Shown piece after piece: positions 10,148-21,445 of a stretch of DNA of 64,000 bases. The notes beneath the pieces are model-generated. The model was not told where the DNA came from. It did no database searches and worked only from the letters and a program-made list of their open reading frames with translations. Each line of letters opens with the position of its first letter. Positions within the stretch are counted from its first letter, which is position 1. The position numbers were made by a program, and so were the translations under genes. The stretch is from Trichuris trichiura (Eukaryota > Nematoda > Enoplea > Trichinellida > Trichuridae), in contig JBAJFE010000049.1 in the NCBI GenBank assembly GCA_037903355.1, positions 124,001-188,000 on the forward strand, given 5' to 3'.

Positions 10148-10544
10148 GTTGCAAGGAATTCCGGGACTTGCTTAACAGGTGTGTTCTTCACGTTCTGTGA
10201 GCGCCTCTTAATCAGCTCCCCCGCAGAGTTTACCTGTTTGATGATGAACCATGCGAATCGCCCAGTGTTTTCTTAGATATTAACCACGACGCTGTGCGAA
10301 AGGCTATTTTTTTGTTCGGTAATATCAAAACAGATGAACATTTTAAGGTAAAGTGACAATGCAACTTAAGGGCAGAAGTCTATTATTCTTCCATTCAGGC
10401 TCAAACCAGCCTACCTTACGCGCTTGAAAATTATGGTGAGGAAGAGTTCCTGCACGGTCTTTTAGGAAAGAAGGGACTGCCTTTTTCCGACACTGTATAG
10501 CGTTTTGGATGTCTATTTTTTTCTGTTAATTGGGATTTACTTAG

Positions 10545-10790
10545 CTGTCAATGCGCCGTCCTCACCCTTTGTCAGGTCCAGACAGTTTAGCCTCGTGTAG
10601 AAGTCTTACGGCTAACTTAAGCGACGAAGAGGAGATACTCACTGGGACACTTGCAGGCAGTTCCTGGTCGACGCATTCCGTTTCTTGGCAGCTGAAGCGC
10701 AGGAATGATCTAAACAGTTGGCTGGATTATGTCAAGAATAACGCAGAAATGGAGCCATCCGTCGTTTCAAGTCGCTTCATATGGGGAGAG
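10545..10790 (+). other. Exon-like ORF in duplicated spacer, copy 2
   Basis: Counterpart of 1305-1550. Both are open between a TTTACTTAG acceptor-like site and a GAG|GTACAT donor-like site, both carry LTANLSDEEE, STHSVSWQLKR and SWLDY(I/V)KNNAEMEP, and most differences are substitutions rather than frameshifts. No domain recognised. It may be an exon of a duplicated host gene or of an element I cannot name. Confidence 0.35.
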
Positions 10791-11258
10791 GTACATTTTA
10801 TTCTTTTAACTCATTAATCAGCTTGTAGCCCTTCAATGATTTATGGTTGAAGCAATGTTTTACGTGCTGCAACAGAAACGAAGATCGAAAGTGACCAACG
10901 CTCACTTGCTTTGGAGAGGAGACGATTTCACGTACTTTTCTTTGAGCACATAACTTCTCATTACAAGATCATAAACCTTCACGAGGCGGAATGTTATTTA
11001 CAGAGATAGTCTTGTTGGAACTTTAGCAAAGCTTCAGCTTTCAGGCGTTTTACCTTCACTCCCTCTTCAGCGGCTGAACTATAAAAGTACAGTTGAACTT
11101 CCGTAAGTTGACTAGCCAAGAGGCGGAAGAAAACTAGTCAGCATAAGGTGGTTGTTGGTATAAGGGGGACCGACTGATTAGTATTTATTACGCGTTTTTT
11201 CTGCTGCACAGCGGCTATTCCATAGCGAGGTGCGTAAAAATAACCTTGCAGAATAGTA

Positions 11259-14011
11259 TGAGCGTCACGTATAACGCGCGTTCATATAACGCGTCTTCGG
11301 TCGTACTCGATTTTGAAATCGTAGCACTTTCTCACATAACGCGATTCTGTTTTCGCTCTTACGCGATTTTGCCGGCTGGAAAGCGTGGGCGTATGGCAAA
11401 GTCTCCCCGTGTTTTCATCCACCGAGAACAAAGAAGGGCAGCGCTATTAGCTTATGCGCGTTCTTCGGTCACGAACAAGCGAAATGTGACAAGAACGTTT
11501 AGGATTCTTATCAGAAGTAATGTCCGACCCAGCTCTGCACCCAGCGATATGCATACTCAAACAGGCTATTGATCGGTATTCATGCTCGGTGGAATAATTC
11601 TCGCCGGCAGGAACATCTGTACAGACGACGCTTCTATTTTCCATTCTCCCGAAGCGCAGGCATCGTAGAGCTTTTCCAGTGAGTCGTAGTACGCTAGCAC
11701 AGAATTCGGAAAGCGTTCACACCGTCTGACTGCGAGCTCAGTTCGTAAGTATTTTGTCTGATTCCGCGATGTGAGGATAGCCTTTAAGTATCTTAAAATG
11801 TTTAAGCTTCTTGATTCGAAGTCAGCTGGTAGTGGTCGAAAAAGAAAACCGCTCACTGTTGGAGAGAAGCTTGAGATACTGAAACGGTATGAACGCAATG
11901 AGACGACACGTGATATCGTCAAAGCTACTGGCATAAAGGAATCAACCTTGCGGACCATTAGGAGCAATGCAGAAAAAATTAAACAGACTTGCGTAAGCGG
12001 TACCAGTTCAAGTATTGCGATGTCAATAAGAACAAGGCCGAAGATATTGGAAGAAATGGAAAAACTACTCAGCATTTGGATCGAAACTCAAACGATGAAA
12101 AGAATAGGAACAACGTTTTTCATTATCGGACAAAAAGCAGTTGCCATTTACGAAGACCTTAAGAAACAATCTACAAATCCTACCGAAATTCCTCCATTTA
12201 CTGCTAGTAGTGGTTGGTTCTGCCGTTTCAAGAATCGATACAGTTTTCACAATGTTCGTCTCTGTGGCGAAGCAGGAAGCGCGGACGTCGATGCCGCGCA
12301 AACATTTCCAATAGAAGTACAAAACTTGGTCAAAGAAAAGGGCTACTGCCTCGATCAAATTTTTAACTTCAACGAGACAAATCTTTATCTAAAGCGTATG
12401 CCAAAAAGGACCTACATTTCCAGAGAGCGTAGGCATGCTGCAGGAATCTGCGCTGCGAAAGATCGTGTGACTGTAATGCTCGGTGCCAACGCTAGTGGGG
12501 ATCTTAAACTGAAGCCATTGATGATTCATCGTCATGCCAATCCACGAGCCCTAAGGAGAATTGCTAAAAGCAGTTTGGGTGTTTACGACAGGTACAGCAA
12601 AAGAGGATGGATGACCGCCCAAGTTTGCCTTGATATTTTTTCTAATGCTTATGTGAATGACATTAAGAAATACTTGAACGAGAAGAACTTGGCTTTTAAA
12701 GTTCTCGTAGTCATGGATAGCGCGCCAAGCCACCCACCGATGATAGCTGAGCTAGACCCAAATGTCCACTTTGTTTTCTTGCCGGCACGGACCACTTCTT
12801 TGTTACAACCGCTTGACCAAGGCGTTATCAGAGCATTCAAAGCTTACTACTTAAGGCGAACGTTCAAGATGCTAATCGACGCGACCGACGGAGAAAATTG
12901 TGAAACTGTGATGGAATTTTGGAAGAACTATAACCTGGGAATGGCCATTAACAACATCGTAGAAGCCTGGAATGACGTATCGAAACAGTGCTTGCACCTT
13001 GTTTGGCGGAAACTCATCCCAGATCTGATCTGCGATTTTAAAGACTTTGAGCCTTCTGCTCAAGTATGCGAAATTACTAAAAGCTGCGTTCAGTTGGCAA
13101 ACAGGCTAGGCTTTGAAGGAATGGAATATCAGGATATTGAGGACATTTTGAATTGTCAACCGGACGAGCTGACCACCGAGGAGCTGCAGGAACTTTCTGT
13201 AGCAGGGGAAGCAGAAGGAAGAGAAGATGATGAAAATCAGGAAGTTCCTCCGCCTCCTCCGCGACAAATGACCACTGCTGAGCTGTCAGATACCCTGGAA
13301 ACTATTGAACAGCGTTTACAATGGCTCGAAGACAATGACTGTAATGCAGAACGCAGCGGGAAAACCACAAGAGGTATCCAAGCTCGCTTGGAGCCATATA
13401 AGCAGCTGCTGTACGAAAGAAGTACACGTGCGAAACAAAAGAAGCTCGAATTCTACATTACTGCAATGAAGAAACATTATGATTATGAGGAAGCGCTGCC
13501 TTCTACATTTACTAGTACCTCAGTTTGCCCGTAACAAAGGATAATGAGGTTAAAAAAGTGAATTCAACGGAACTCCATTGTTTCCTGGGTATGAGGTCGT
13601 TTATTTTAGTACTGAGACGGACTCTTTCCACAAGCTAAAGACGCAAACTCGCCACTCCTGAAAGCCAGTTTGAACTCTGTCCGCTGTAAAGAGTTCTATC
13701 ATAAAAGCTCTGCCGTTAATGTATGATCGCCGTAAAAGATAATGTTATTCAGACCCCGTGCAAGAGGATCCATACGTCAGCGTGCCTAACGGTAGAATAA
13801 GCAGCTCAGGTACATCATAATTCCTGTTTCAACCCAGGTTATTTAAGATATCTCTCCGTTGTTGTTTACAAGTAAACAATCCTTCTGACGCTTTGAACCA
13901 AATCGCGATTTTCCTATACTTTACATGTCTCCTATAACGCGATTTCATATAACGCGACATTTTTCAGGATTTTTAAGTGACCAAACGCTCGCGTTATACG
14001 AGAACTGACTG
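11259..14011 (+). mobile_element. Tigger/pogo-type DNA transposon copy 2, full length
   Basis: The right terminus ending GAACTGACTG is followed by TA (14012-14013) and matches copy 1. The left terminus is damaged: the first ten bases CAGTCAGTTC are replaced, leaving TGAGCGTCACGTATAACG after a TA. Subterminal copies of ATAACGCG occur at both ends. The element carries an uninterrupted transposase ORF, but the broken left inverted repeat would hamper its own mobility. Confidence 0.85.
11798..13534 (+). CDS. Tigger/jerky-type transposase (CENP-B HTH, DDE)
   Basis: Uninterrupted ORF of 578 residues from the Met at 11798; an upstream in-frame start at 11771 is possible, but the deleted copy begins at the equivalent Met (MSKLPDSKS). 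N-terminal helix-turn-helix around residues 17-60 (LTVGEKLEILKRYERNE), second DNA-binding segment about 130-160 (ASSGWFCRFKNRY), and DDE superfamily endonuclease about 188-360. The catalytic acidic positions read NFNETNLYLKRMP (Asn192 where the family has Asp), VVMDSAPSHP (Asp307) and LLQPLDQGVI (Asp340). The first acidic residue is thus lost, which should abolish cleavage although the ORF is open. The C-terminus is acidic and proline-rich. Function in the family is cut-and-paste transposition at TA. Confidence 0.85.
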   Translation: MFKLLDSKSAGSGRKRKPLTVGEKLEILKRYERNETTRDIVKATGIKESTLRTIRSNAEKIKQTCVSGTSSSIAMSIRTRPKILEEMEKLLSIWIETQTMKRIGTTFFIIGQKAVAIYEDLKKQSTNPTEIPPFTASSGWFCRFKNRYSFHNVRLCGEAGSADVDAAQTFPIEVQNLVKEKGYCLDQIFNFNETNLYLKRMPKRTYISRERRHAAGICAAKDRVTVMLGANASGDLKLKPLMIHRHANPRALRRIAKSSLGVYDRYSKRGWMTAQVCLDIFSNAYVNDIKKYLNEKNLAFKVLVVMDSAPSHPPMIAELDPNVHFVFLPARTTSLLQPLDQGVIRAFKAYYLRRTFKMLIDATDGENCETVMEFWKNYNLGMAINNIVEAWNDVSKQCLHLVWRKLIPDLICDFKDFEPSAQVCEITKSCVQLANRLGFEGMEYQDIEDILNCQPDELTTEELQELSVAGEAEGREDDENQEVPPPPPRQMTTAELSDTLETIEQRLQWLEDNDCNAERSGKTTRGIQARLEPYKQLLYERSTRAKQKKLEFYITAMKKHYDYEEALPSTFTSTSVCP

Positions 14012-14013
14012 TA

Positions 14014-16540
14014 TTTTCTCTGAGGACTTCATCAACGCCTTTTGCGTTGCTCGATTTTGTCAGTAAACTGTGTTTTCTTTCTGTGCTCAGTTCCCTTCAT
14101 TTTCAAGCATTTCCTTCAATTAAATTCACTTTGTAGGTTCTCTTAATTTTACAGTTTGGCATGATATTTTTTAAAACATTAATTCCCTGTTGCAGGTTCA
14201 CTGTAACTTGAAGTTGTCGTCAGGTTAGATCGTGAAATATTAGTAATATCGAACCAACATTCCTAAAATCAAAACAGCAACAATAAAATAACGTTCGTTA
14301 AGCGAATAAGCTGTAGCGCGCTTTTAATTTGCTGCCTGATGCGTCCTAGCATAAACATTTTAAAATAAAAATCCGTAGGCCCGGGAACCTGCGCATATTT
14401 TTTACGGTGTCACAGTCGGTTGTTTTCGTTGTAAGTGGGCGTTGCTAGGTATTACTCTGTGTTGGATTGTCCACCGTCTGTTCGTGTGTGTATACCTCAA
14501 GTATGAGTTGTATAAAATGAACAGACTTGGGTGGACGGAGTGGGCCGACGATATTGCTTCTGGTAAGTTCACGTCTTTGTGTTCGTAGGTTAGCGGAAAG
14601 TAACAGTAGCTTTCGTGCATATTCGTTTGCGATCGCTACACACCGTGTGTCACGCACGAATGCTAAGCGCTTGATGTTACCAACTACTTTTCCGGGGTTT
14701 CTTTCGGACGAGATGAAAGCAACCTATGATTTTAATCGTACACGAATTAACAAACGGAGCTTTCAGCCGTAAACCGCGTAGAGTCAGTGTTACGACCGCG
14801 CCACATCAGAAAGGATCCGTTTATTAATTCCTGTACAATTGGAAGCATCTGTTACTCTTACATTGCGCCGATTAAACAGCAGCAGTGCTATCAATCGTCA
14901 CAGCAGTAACCAAAGAAGCTCGATTTTGAAACATGCGGTTAGTACTTATATTTTGCTTCATTAACGATAAACGTTAATCTGTTATACGTGTTATGCTAAG
15001 AAGACTGCAAGTTATTCATTACTGCCACTGGTCACTTACCTGCGGCACCCTCTCTTCTGGTCAATAGGACTACGTTTTTGCATTTTTCAGCTACCATCGT
15101 TTTATCGTTTTGCAGTCATTTATATCTACGGTTCAACAGTATTTTAAAGGCAGATGGTAATATCCCGGTATCGGTAACTATTTTTTTGGAAAATATAACT
15201 GGTAGTTAGTAATATAGTCACCGTGTATGAGTGCCTGCAGGAAGTAACTACATACAAACCAACCCATACCAACGGCCTTTCGAATTTGGGCGTTATGCTT
15301 TGCAACAAAAAAAACTTTTACGGTGAATAAAAACAAAAAAAACTCTTACAACTGCGTGCGTTGGTCAATATTCCGGCTATTTCTTTTCCATTGACATCTT
15401 ATCCATTTAACGGTGCACTGAATTAAGGGGAAAAGTGTAGAGCGCTCCAAAAACACGTCGTTTCTGAACAAACTGTCCTCCATTCGCCAAGCGTTTGGCA
15501 TCTTTGAAACACCACCTTCAGCTTTCCGCATTTGTTAAGACACCAAACTCGTTTACCGAGCTGCTTTTATTCCTTCAAAGGTTAGGTAAAGCTGCTTTCT
15601 TGCTCGCAAACGCAAGAGGTGCGAAGCTATTGCTAAACTGCAACTTTCTCCTTTGACGGGAAAATGAGTCCTTCGATAAACTTTAATCTGCCGTTGCCTG
15701 TATCCAAGCAGAAGTTTTTATGTCGTTTGCCGAAAACACAAACGCTAAAATATACGAACAACGTTACGCGTACTGAGTTTGGCAGACGCAGAGACGATTT
15801 TCACGTTGTTTCGCAGGAAGTAACGAGAACATAATTGCAAATTTCTCCCTTCGCTATCGATGTTTTGATAAGCGTTTAGAAATTTGCACTAGTTCGCTCA
15901 GATTACGAAGAATTTAGAATCAATGCGCCAACCTTCGCCGGCAGAAGTGTCGTAACCAATGTTTCTCGAAAATCATTAACTCTTCTACTCAATTTCAAGT
16001 CTTCCGTACTTCTTTGAAGCGTTCGAAGCTATCTAAGCTGCGCAATTTCCATTCAAAAAACATTCTTACCCGTACTTTTGTTATCGACAGACTAGGTACC
16101 ATTTCCTCGCTTTGCCGGTCGTTTCCGTCAATGATTATGTTTCTGAGCTGCTTACCGAAATGTGCTATTTTACAATTAACGTTTCTTAAAAAGTTATTCT
16201 CTGAACGAAGTTACGAAGGTTACCAAATTCGTTGATCTTAGCACTGTACATTTTGGGAAAAATTTTCAAATTTGAACACCGAGATCTTCGTGCCGGCAAT
16301 ATTCTGATAAAGTGCACAAAAATGCAACGCCTCTGTATGTCGTCCAGAAACATTTTAGCGCGAGAATGATTTGCCACCTTCCACTTTTCCAGGTTATGTT
16401 ATCGATGGAAAATGATATGAACATCACGCTGACGGCCACCTATGCTACGTGATGGATTTGGCCTGCCTCATTTTGAGGTAGGTTGGTGTGCAACCCTTTT
16501 ATTATTGTATTATTTGGGCACCTAATGCGATTATTTTTAG
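14014..16540. other. No supported gene
   Basis: About 2.5 kb without a convincing ORF, repeat or RNA gene. Upstream exons of the gene ending at 16952 should lie here, but I could not identify them. Confidence 0.5.
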
Positions 16541-16952
16541 GTGACGGACGGAATCACACGAATTTGCGCCCTCAGATGGATATCGTAGAGGGCAGTGAAG
16601 GGCATCACTCCCACATGTACCCGTTTGTGCGCAACATGTCCGGGTATTCTACTTATTTTCGCCAAATTTTCTATTACTCTATTCCGTCTTTAGAAATTCG
16701 TGCGGGAAGTACAACCCGAAAACAAATGCCAGCTGGATAGCCCACCTGATGCACTTCTTCGCTAATGGAGTCGATTATAAGGGCTACCAGCTGCAGCCAG
16801 CATTGAAGGCCCGATTAATGGACATTAAAACCCAAGTTGCCCAGTGCAACTCGTGCGAAGAAGTGCTCATCAAGACGAGTCTGTTTCCCTCAACGTCCAA
16901 GTATTTGCGCGACCTGCGCGCAAATGCTAATTTGCCATCCACGTGTCACTAA
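16541..16952 (+). CDS. Unrecognised gene, last two exons
   Basis: Exon 16541-16643 follows an acceptor TTATTTTTAG and ends before GTATTC. Exon 16694-16952 follows CGTCTTTAG. The 50-bp intron joins at phase 2, giving VRNMSG-NSCGKYNPKTNASW. The product continues IAHLMHFFANGVDYKGYQLQ and ends in LRANANLPSTCH. A polyadenylation signal AATAAA follows at 17021-17026. Cysteines are few (NSCGK, QCNSCEE, STCH). Clean splice phase, a stop and a poly(A) signal argue for a real gene, but no family is recognised and the N-terminal part is missing. Confidence 0.5.
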
Positions 16953-17029
16953 TTGTTTATCAATATTCTGTGCATATTAAAATTAAACCGGTGACGGTTA
17001 AACACTTGAAAGCTGTCCTAAATAAAGAA

Positions 17030-18610
17030 AAATAAAACTTGCAATCGTAATACTAGCATTCATGTACAATGCGCATACGACTCGCTAAAACGGCGATGCA
17101 TACCTTTACTACAAAATTGGAGAGTAGTGATGACTATTAGTAACGAGTGTTGCCATTGAAGAATGAATGATCTGCTTTGACAGTTTCGCAACAAAGTATC
17201 TATCGTTAGTCGAATGGACAGACGGGTAGACCACATAAGGAATGAATGGAAGCCCAAAACCGCAAAGGGGATTTGATTAAGCTGAACATGTTCACATACG
17301 ACAGAGGGTAATGCTTTCGGCATAGCATATTTCAGCTGAGAAATCTACTCGCCAAAAAACTGCGATATTACCTAGTGAAAAGCTTTGCTTGGCAATTGCG
17401 TGAAAAGATGAGCTCAATGTCCACTCGTTTATGCAACTGCTAACGTTCCTACTATATTCAAGCTGTTATCAGGCTGTTAATGCTGATCTATACAATGATT
17501 GAGAGAACATGCAGCGCACAGAACGTAAATGGTGATGAGAACTATAGGGATTGGCACTTACAGGAACGAGGGTTGATTCATTTTAACAGCGCCTTCATCT
17601 CAGTAAAGCAAACTTTCACATACAAGCCTTTGTAACCGCACTTAGAGCAGTCGATATGCAAATTAGGAAATATAAATTGTTGTGGATAGAGCGCCCAAAA
17701 TTTTCGCATATTCGCTTATCCTGTAAGGACGTACGGCAGCGCCATCTGAAGACAACTCATTGTCTGCTCTAGCATGTGCTTCCTTCTTGTGACAGCACGA
17801 TTTCGCAAAGGATAAAGTGAGCTAATATATTTCATAAAAGACGACTATTAGTGGTTTGCAAACATTGTCATTTTTATTTCTTCCGAATGATAATTCAGCT
17901 CCTCGAACTCACTGACGACGGAACTAGAGCGTTCCAAACGGTTCGAATTGAAAACTGACTGTATCGTTTCTGAACTTTTCCTAATAATCGCTCATCCATT
18001 CGTTGGTAGAGCAATGGTTTCGTTTAATTACGGAGACCAACGCAGACAAAAAAGGAGAAAACCCACAGAAGATCTACTAAAACCAAGGCTTCTATCAGAC
18101 ATAGCCTTGAAGAACAAGCCGCATTCATCAACATTGAAAATGTCCTCGTTCTTGAAACCATTGGTGAAATAACGAAACTTTGCAATGAAGTCTTCCAAGA
18201 CCTCGACAGGTAGATCGTTAGATTTGCAACGTAAGATTTTCAGGGAGATCTTATGGTGGAGCTTGAACTTCTCCAGCCAGCCGCTTTATGCTTTGAACCA
18301 AGCAGCAAACCAACCACCAACATTTAAGGGTGTAACACATTTTCGTTGTCCGCTAATGGCATAATCACAAGGAGGGTTTGTGTGCTGAGTTGAGTTCAAA
18401 GTGGTATGGCAGACCTGTGACAATAAATCGTTACAACACTAGTGCATCGTTTTAAAAAGCTGTAAATTTCGTTGCGTTACCGCTAATAGATTCATACGGG
18501 CTCGCCACGAGTAACATAGTTGCCAGTCAGTATTTCTCATTCCGAAAAAACAGTTGAGGAACTACACCCTTTATAAAAATCAGTATAATTTTCAATGTTA
18601 GCTTGTTTAC
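17030..18610. other. No supported gene
   Basis: Only short frames without domains or splice support. Nothing else seen. Confidence 0.45.
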
Positions 18611-18613
18611 GCC

Positions 18614-18687
18614 GCTCACGCAGGGGGGTAGAACCCTGGGCATTTAGGCTAAAAAGCCTAACGCTATACCAACTGAGCTAAATAGGC
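18614..18687 (-). pseudogene. tRNA-Lys-like pseudogene
   Basis: The minus strand reads GCCTATTTAGCTCAGTTGGT, then an anticodon arm TTAGGC-TTTTTA-GCCTAA and a T arm CAGGG-TTCTACC-CCCTG. The D arm (TAGCTCAGTTGGTATAGC) is typical of tRNA-Lys. The anticodon loop is one base short, the T loop lacks TTCGA, and the 3' acceptor strand does not pair with GCCTATT. It is therefore a decayed tRNA copy or tRNA-derived sequence. Confidence 0.6.
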
Positions 18688-18984
18688 TGAAGATTTTGGA
18701 AAAAGTTGGAATTTTAAAGCGGAATGACTCATTATTGGTAAAGCAGGTTGGGAGATTGCAGAGGTACAAGAGTTTAGATGCTTCTCCTCGAATCATTAGG
18801 ACCGAGTGCTCCTAAGACTTGCTTGCAAAAAGAAGCCAGTGTCGTTGCATCATTTATTCCATTGATTTGTGACAGCAGGTACTAGCGGTTGCAATGATAG
18901 AAAAGACTGTGAACGATGAAGCGTTATGACGTAAAGTTCGACGTTTTGTCTGAAGTAGTGCATGAGAAATTATCATGACTAGAA

Positions 18985-20041
18985 AATAGAGCTCATACGT
19001 GCTTACAATCAAATCTGTATTCATCCCAAGGGCGTCCCCAAAATTGCAATCACTACATCTTTCAGTCTTTTCGAATATCTACGCATGTCTTTTGGCCTGC
19101 GGTACGCGGCGCAGACTTTTCAAACTATCATGGACGTGGTGACGAGAGGACTATACACTTTTCTTTTTGTCTGTTTGGATGACATATTGATGGCAAGCAG
19201 GACAAGACGGGAATATGAAACACACCTGACGCAACTACTTCAAGGGTTCAGGAAGTATGGAGTCAGAGTTTACCCCGACAAGTGCATTTTCAACAAGCCC
19301 AGCTTGGAGTTCTTAGGGTTCCACGTTTCTGCCGACGGAATTCTACCATTGGAGCAAATGATCGTCGCCTTGAAGCGTTCTCCTCTTCCGTCAAAGATGA
19401 GCGAACTGCGCTGCTTTCTCGGCTGTGTGAATTTTTATCGCTGATCCATCCCTAAAGCCACGGTACTCTTGGCTTCACCAGAACGTCTCGTTTCGTCTAG
19501 GTCAGGCGACAAGGCAATCCATTTCTCTGCCGAAGCAGTAGCAGCTTCCAAAAAAGTCAAACGAGTTATAGCCCGGGCAGTCATGCTAAGCCATCCAGCA
19601 CAGAACAGCCAACTGTCCTTGGCGGTCGACACAAGCGCCAAGGCTGCCTGTGCTGTGTTACAGCAGAAAGAAAACGGCGTTTGGAAACCACTTTCTTTCT
19701 TCTTACATCGCTTGCAGCATCGTGAAAGCAAGTGCAGCGCTTTCGGCAGAGAGCTTCTAGCGGTCTACTTAGCGGTTCACCATTTCCGTTACCTTTTAGA
19801 GGGACGGCATTTCATTATTTACACGGACCAGAAGCCCCTGGTACAGGCTATACACCGAGGCTCAGCAGCGCATAACCTACGTGAAGTCCGTCAGCTGGAC
19901 TATATAACCTGTTTTACCAGTGACGTACGCCACATAAAAGGCAGTAGGAATTTCATCGCCGATGCTTTCTCAAAGGTTTCTATTAACTCGGTATCCTACG
20001 TGATAGACTCAGCCCATCGACCCGTCATCCAGGGAGCTTAA
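18985..20041 (+). pseudogene. Gypsy-type LTR retrotransposon pol remnant (RT + RNase H)
   Basis: One frame from about 18998 (AYNQICIHPKGVPKIAITT) through the reverse transcriptase (RMSFGLRYAAQTF, active site CLDDILMAS, LEFLGFHVSADGI) to RNase H (LAVDTSAKAACAVLQQ, GRELLAVYLAVHHF, YTDQKPL) and the linker HIKGSRNFIADAFSK. It is broken by an in-frame TGA at about 19442. The upstream RT, protease and gag are missing, as is the integrase. After the ORF, a polypurine-like AGGGGGAGCTA (about 20090) precedes CGTAGCGGACC, which resembles the start of the solo LTR at 9949 (TGTGGCGACC) and may be a relic 3' LTR. Confidence 0.85.
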
Positions 20042-20099
20042 GCCGCAGGTCTCTTTTGACCCGCGCAATCAATTCATTCCATGAATTGTAGGGGGAGCT

Positions 20100-21440
20100 A
20101 CGTAGCGGACCTGCGCACACTTTTTACATACTGTATTCTTCTTTCCGGCTACATGTTCTGCTATTGCTATGTTCGCTACACTCAATAGACAGTTCAGCAG
20201 GGAAGTGACTAGTAAAAAACAATTTAATGATGTTGGCTATAATGGTGCAGAACTTCTTAATCGATCGGCATTTTGAATTACGCTTAACTGCATAGGCGTC
20301 TCGGTCACTTACGCCAATAAACGAGTGCCGCGAAAATAATTCGCTTTGCGAAGGCCCAATACTTTTCTCATAAATTAGGGCTGCAGTTGTGGGCGCTACA
20401 GATAGAGATTTGCAAAATAACTTTTGAGTCTTTCTTATTAGCGGCGCACCACTAATAAGAAAGACTCGAACTTTTTATTTATTGCCCATGCTTACGTCAT
20501 TTTCACACTGCGGTTAAAAATATGTGCCCAACCTTAAAGTAGCAAATCAATCTCTTTCAAGGCGAAATAGACACACGAAAATCTAGTTAACAACTCCGTC
20601 AAAGGCGATCGGTATAAAACTGTCACGTCCATGCGGTAAAGCACGACCGGTAAGCGCACGTAGGGGAAGGTAAAAACGGGTTTTTTTCTGTTCTGTTTGC
20701 TTTAAAATGCTTTCGCTAATTACGAATCCAAAGTCAACTATTCTTCAAGTTTGTTCACTGATGAATGCCTAATTCTGATTCTTGATGCCTCACAAACTGG
20801 CAGCAGCAGGAAATCGCTTAGTCGTTGATGTTTCAAAATAGTCTTTCTGCGGCAAGGGACATTGCGCGAATAAATGCTATCCTAGTGATTCATCGAAATG
20901 TCTTTTTTGGGATCAGTTAATGGTCTATTGTATCAACAATAAATCAGCCGGACTGACTGAGATTTTGTAGAGCTCTTTTTACTTCTGGCAAGAAGGCGGG
21001 ACGAGATTTAACGCGAATGGATCTTTCTTTTAACCATGCACAAATTATGAATAAACGTTGCATCCCAAAGTGGTATCAGAGCAAATGAGCTATGGCGCCT
21101 TTCTATGAAAAAGGCAGAAAACGAGTTGCAAAACGTTTTTCACCCCTTAAGCGACTTCCGCAGAGCCAAAAACGTTGGAGAACGTTTTCTACGTCGCCCG
21201 TAGCCCGTTCTTACGGCAGTACCCTGCTGAGAATAGGGAACTGAAGGTGGCCCTGCGACGTAGGAAGACATAACTTGCACAGGCCTGGACGGAACTAAAA
21301 CAACAGCCTAATAATCATATTGGTGCAGATAGACGAAAATCTTGCCCATCCGTTGCACTTGGAAGGTTGTATGCACCGAGGGACCCGCGCAGCCTGTTTC
21401 GTAATTTCCATTAGCCATTGGCCTGACATTATAACCTGTG
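20100..21440. other. Possible relic LTR, otherwise no gene
   Basis: The first 100-200 bp may be the 3' LTR of the gypsy remnant (starts CGTAGCGGACC). The rest has no supported coding sequence apart from the hairpin listed separately. Confidence 0.35.
20426..20467. repeat. Perfect 16-bp inverted repeat (hairpin)
   Basis: GAGTCTTTCTTATTAG (20426-20441) and its exact complement (20452-20467) are separated by a 10-base loop CGGCGCACCA. Too short for a known miRNA precursor. It could be a transposon footprint or small foldback. Confidence 0.7.
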
Positions 21441-21445
21441 AAACA

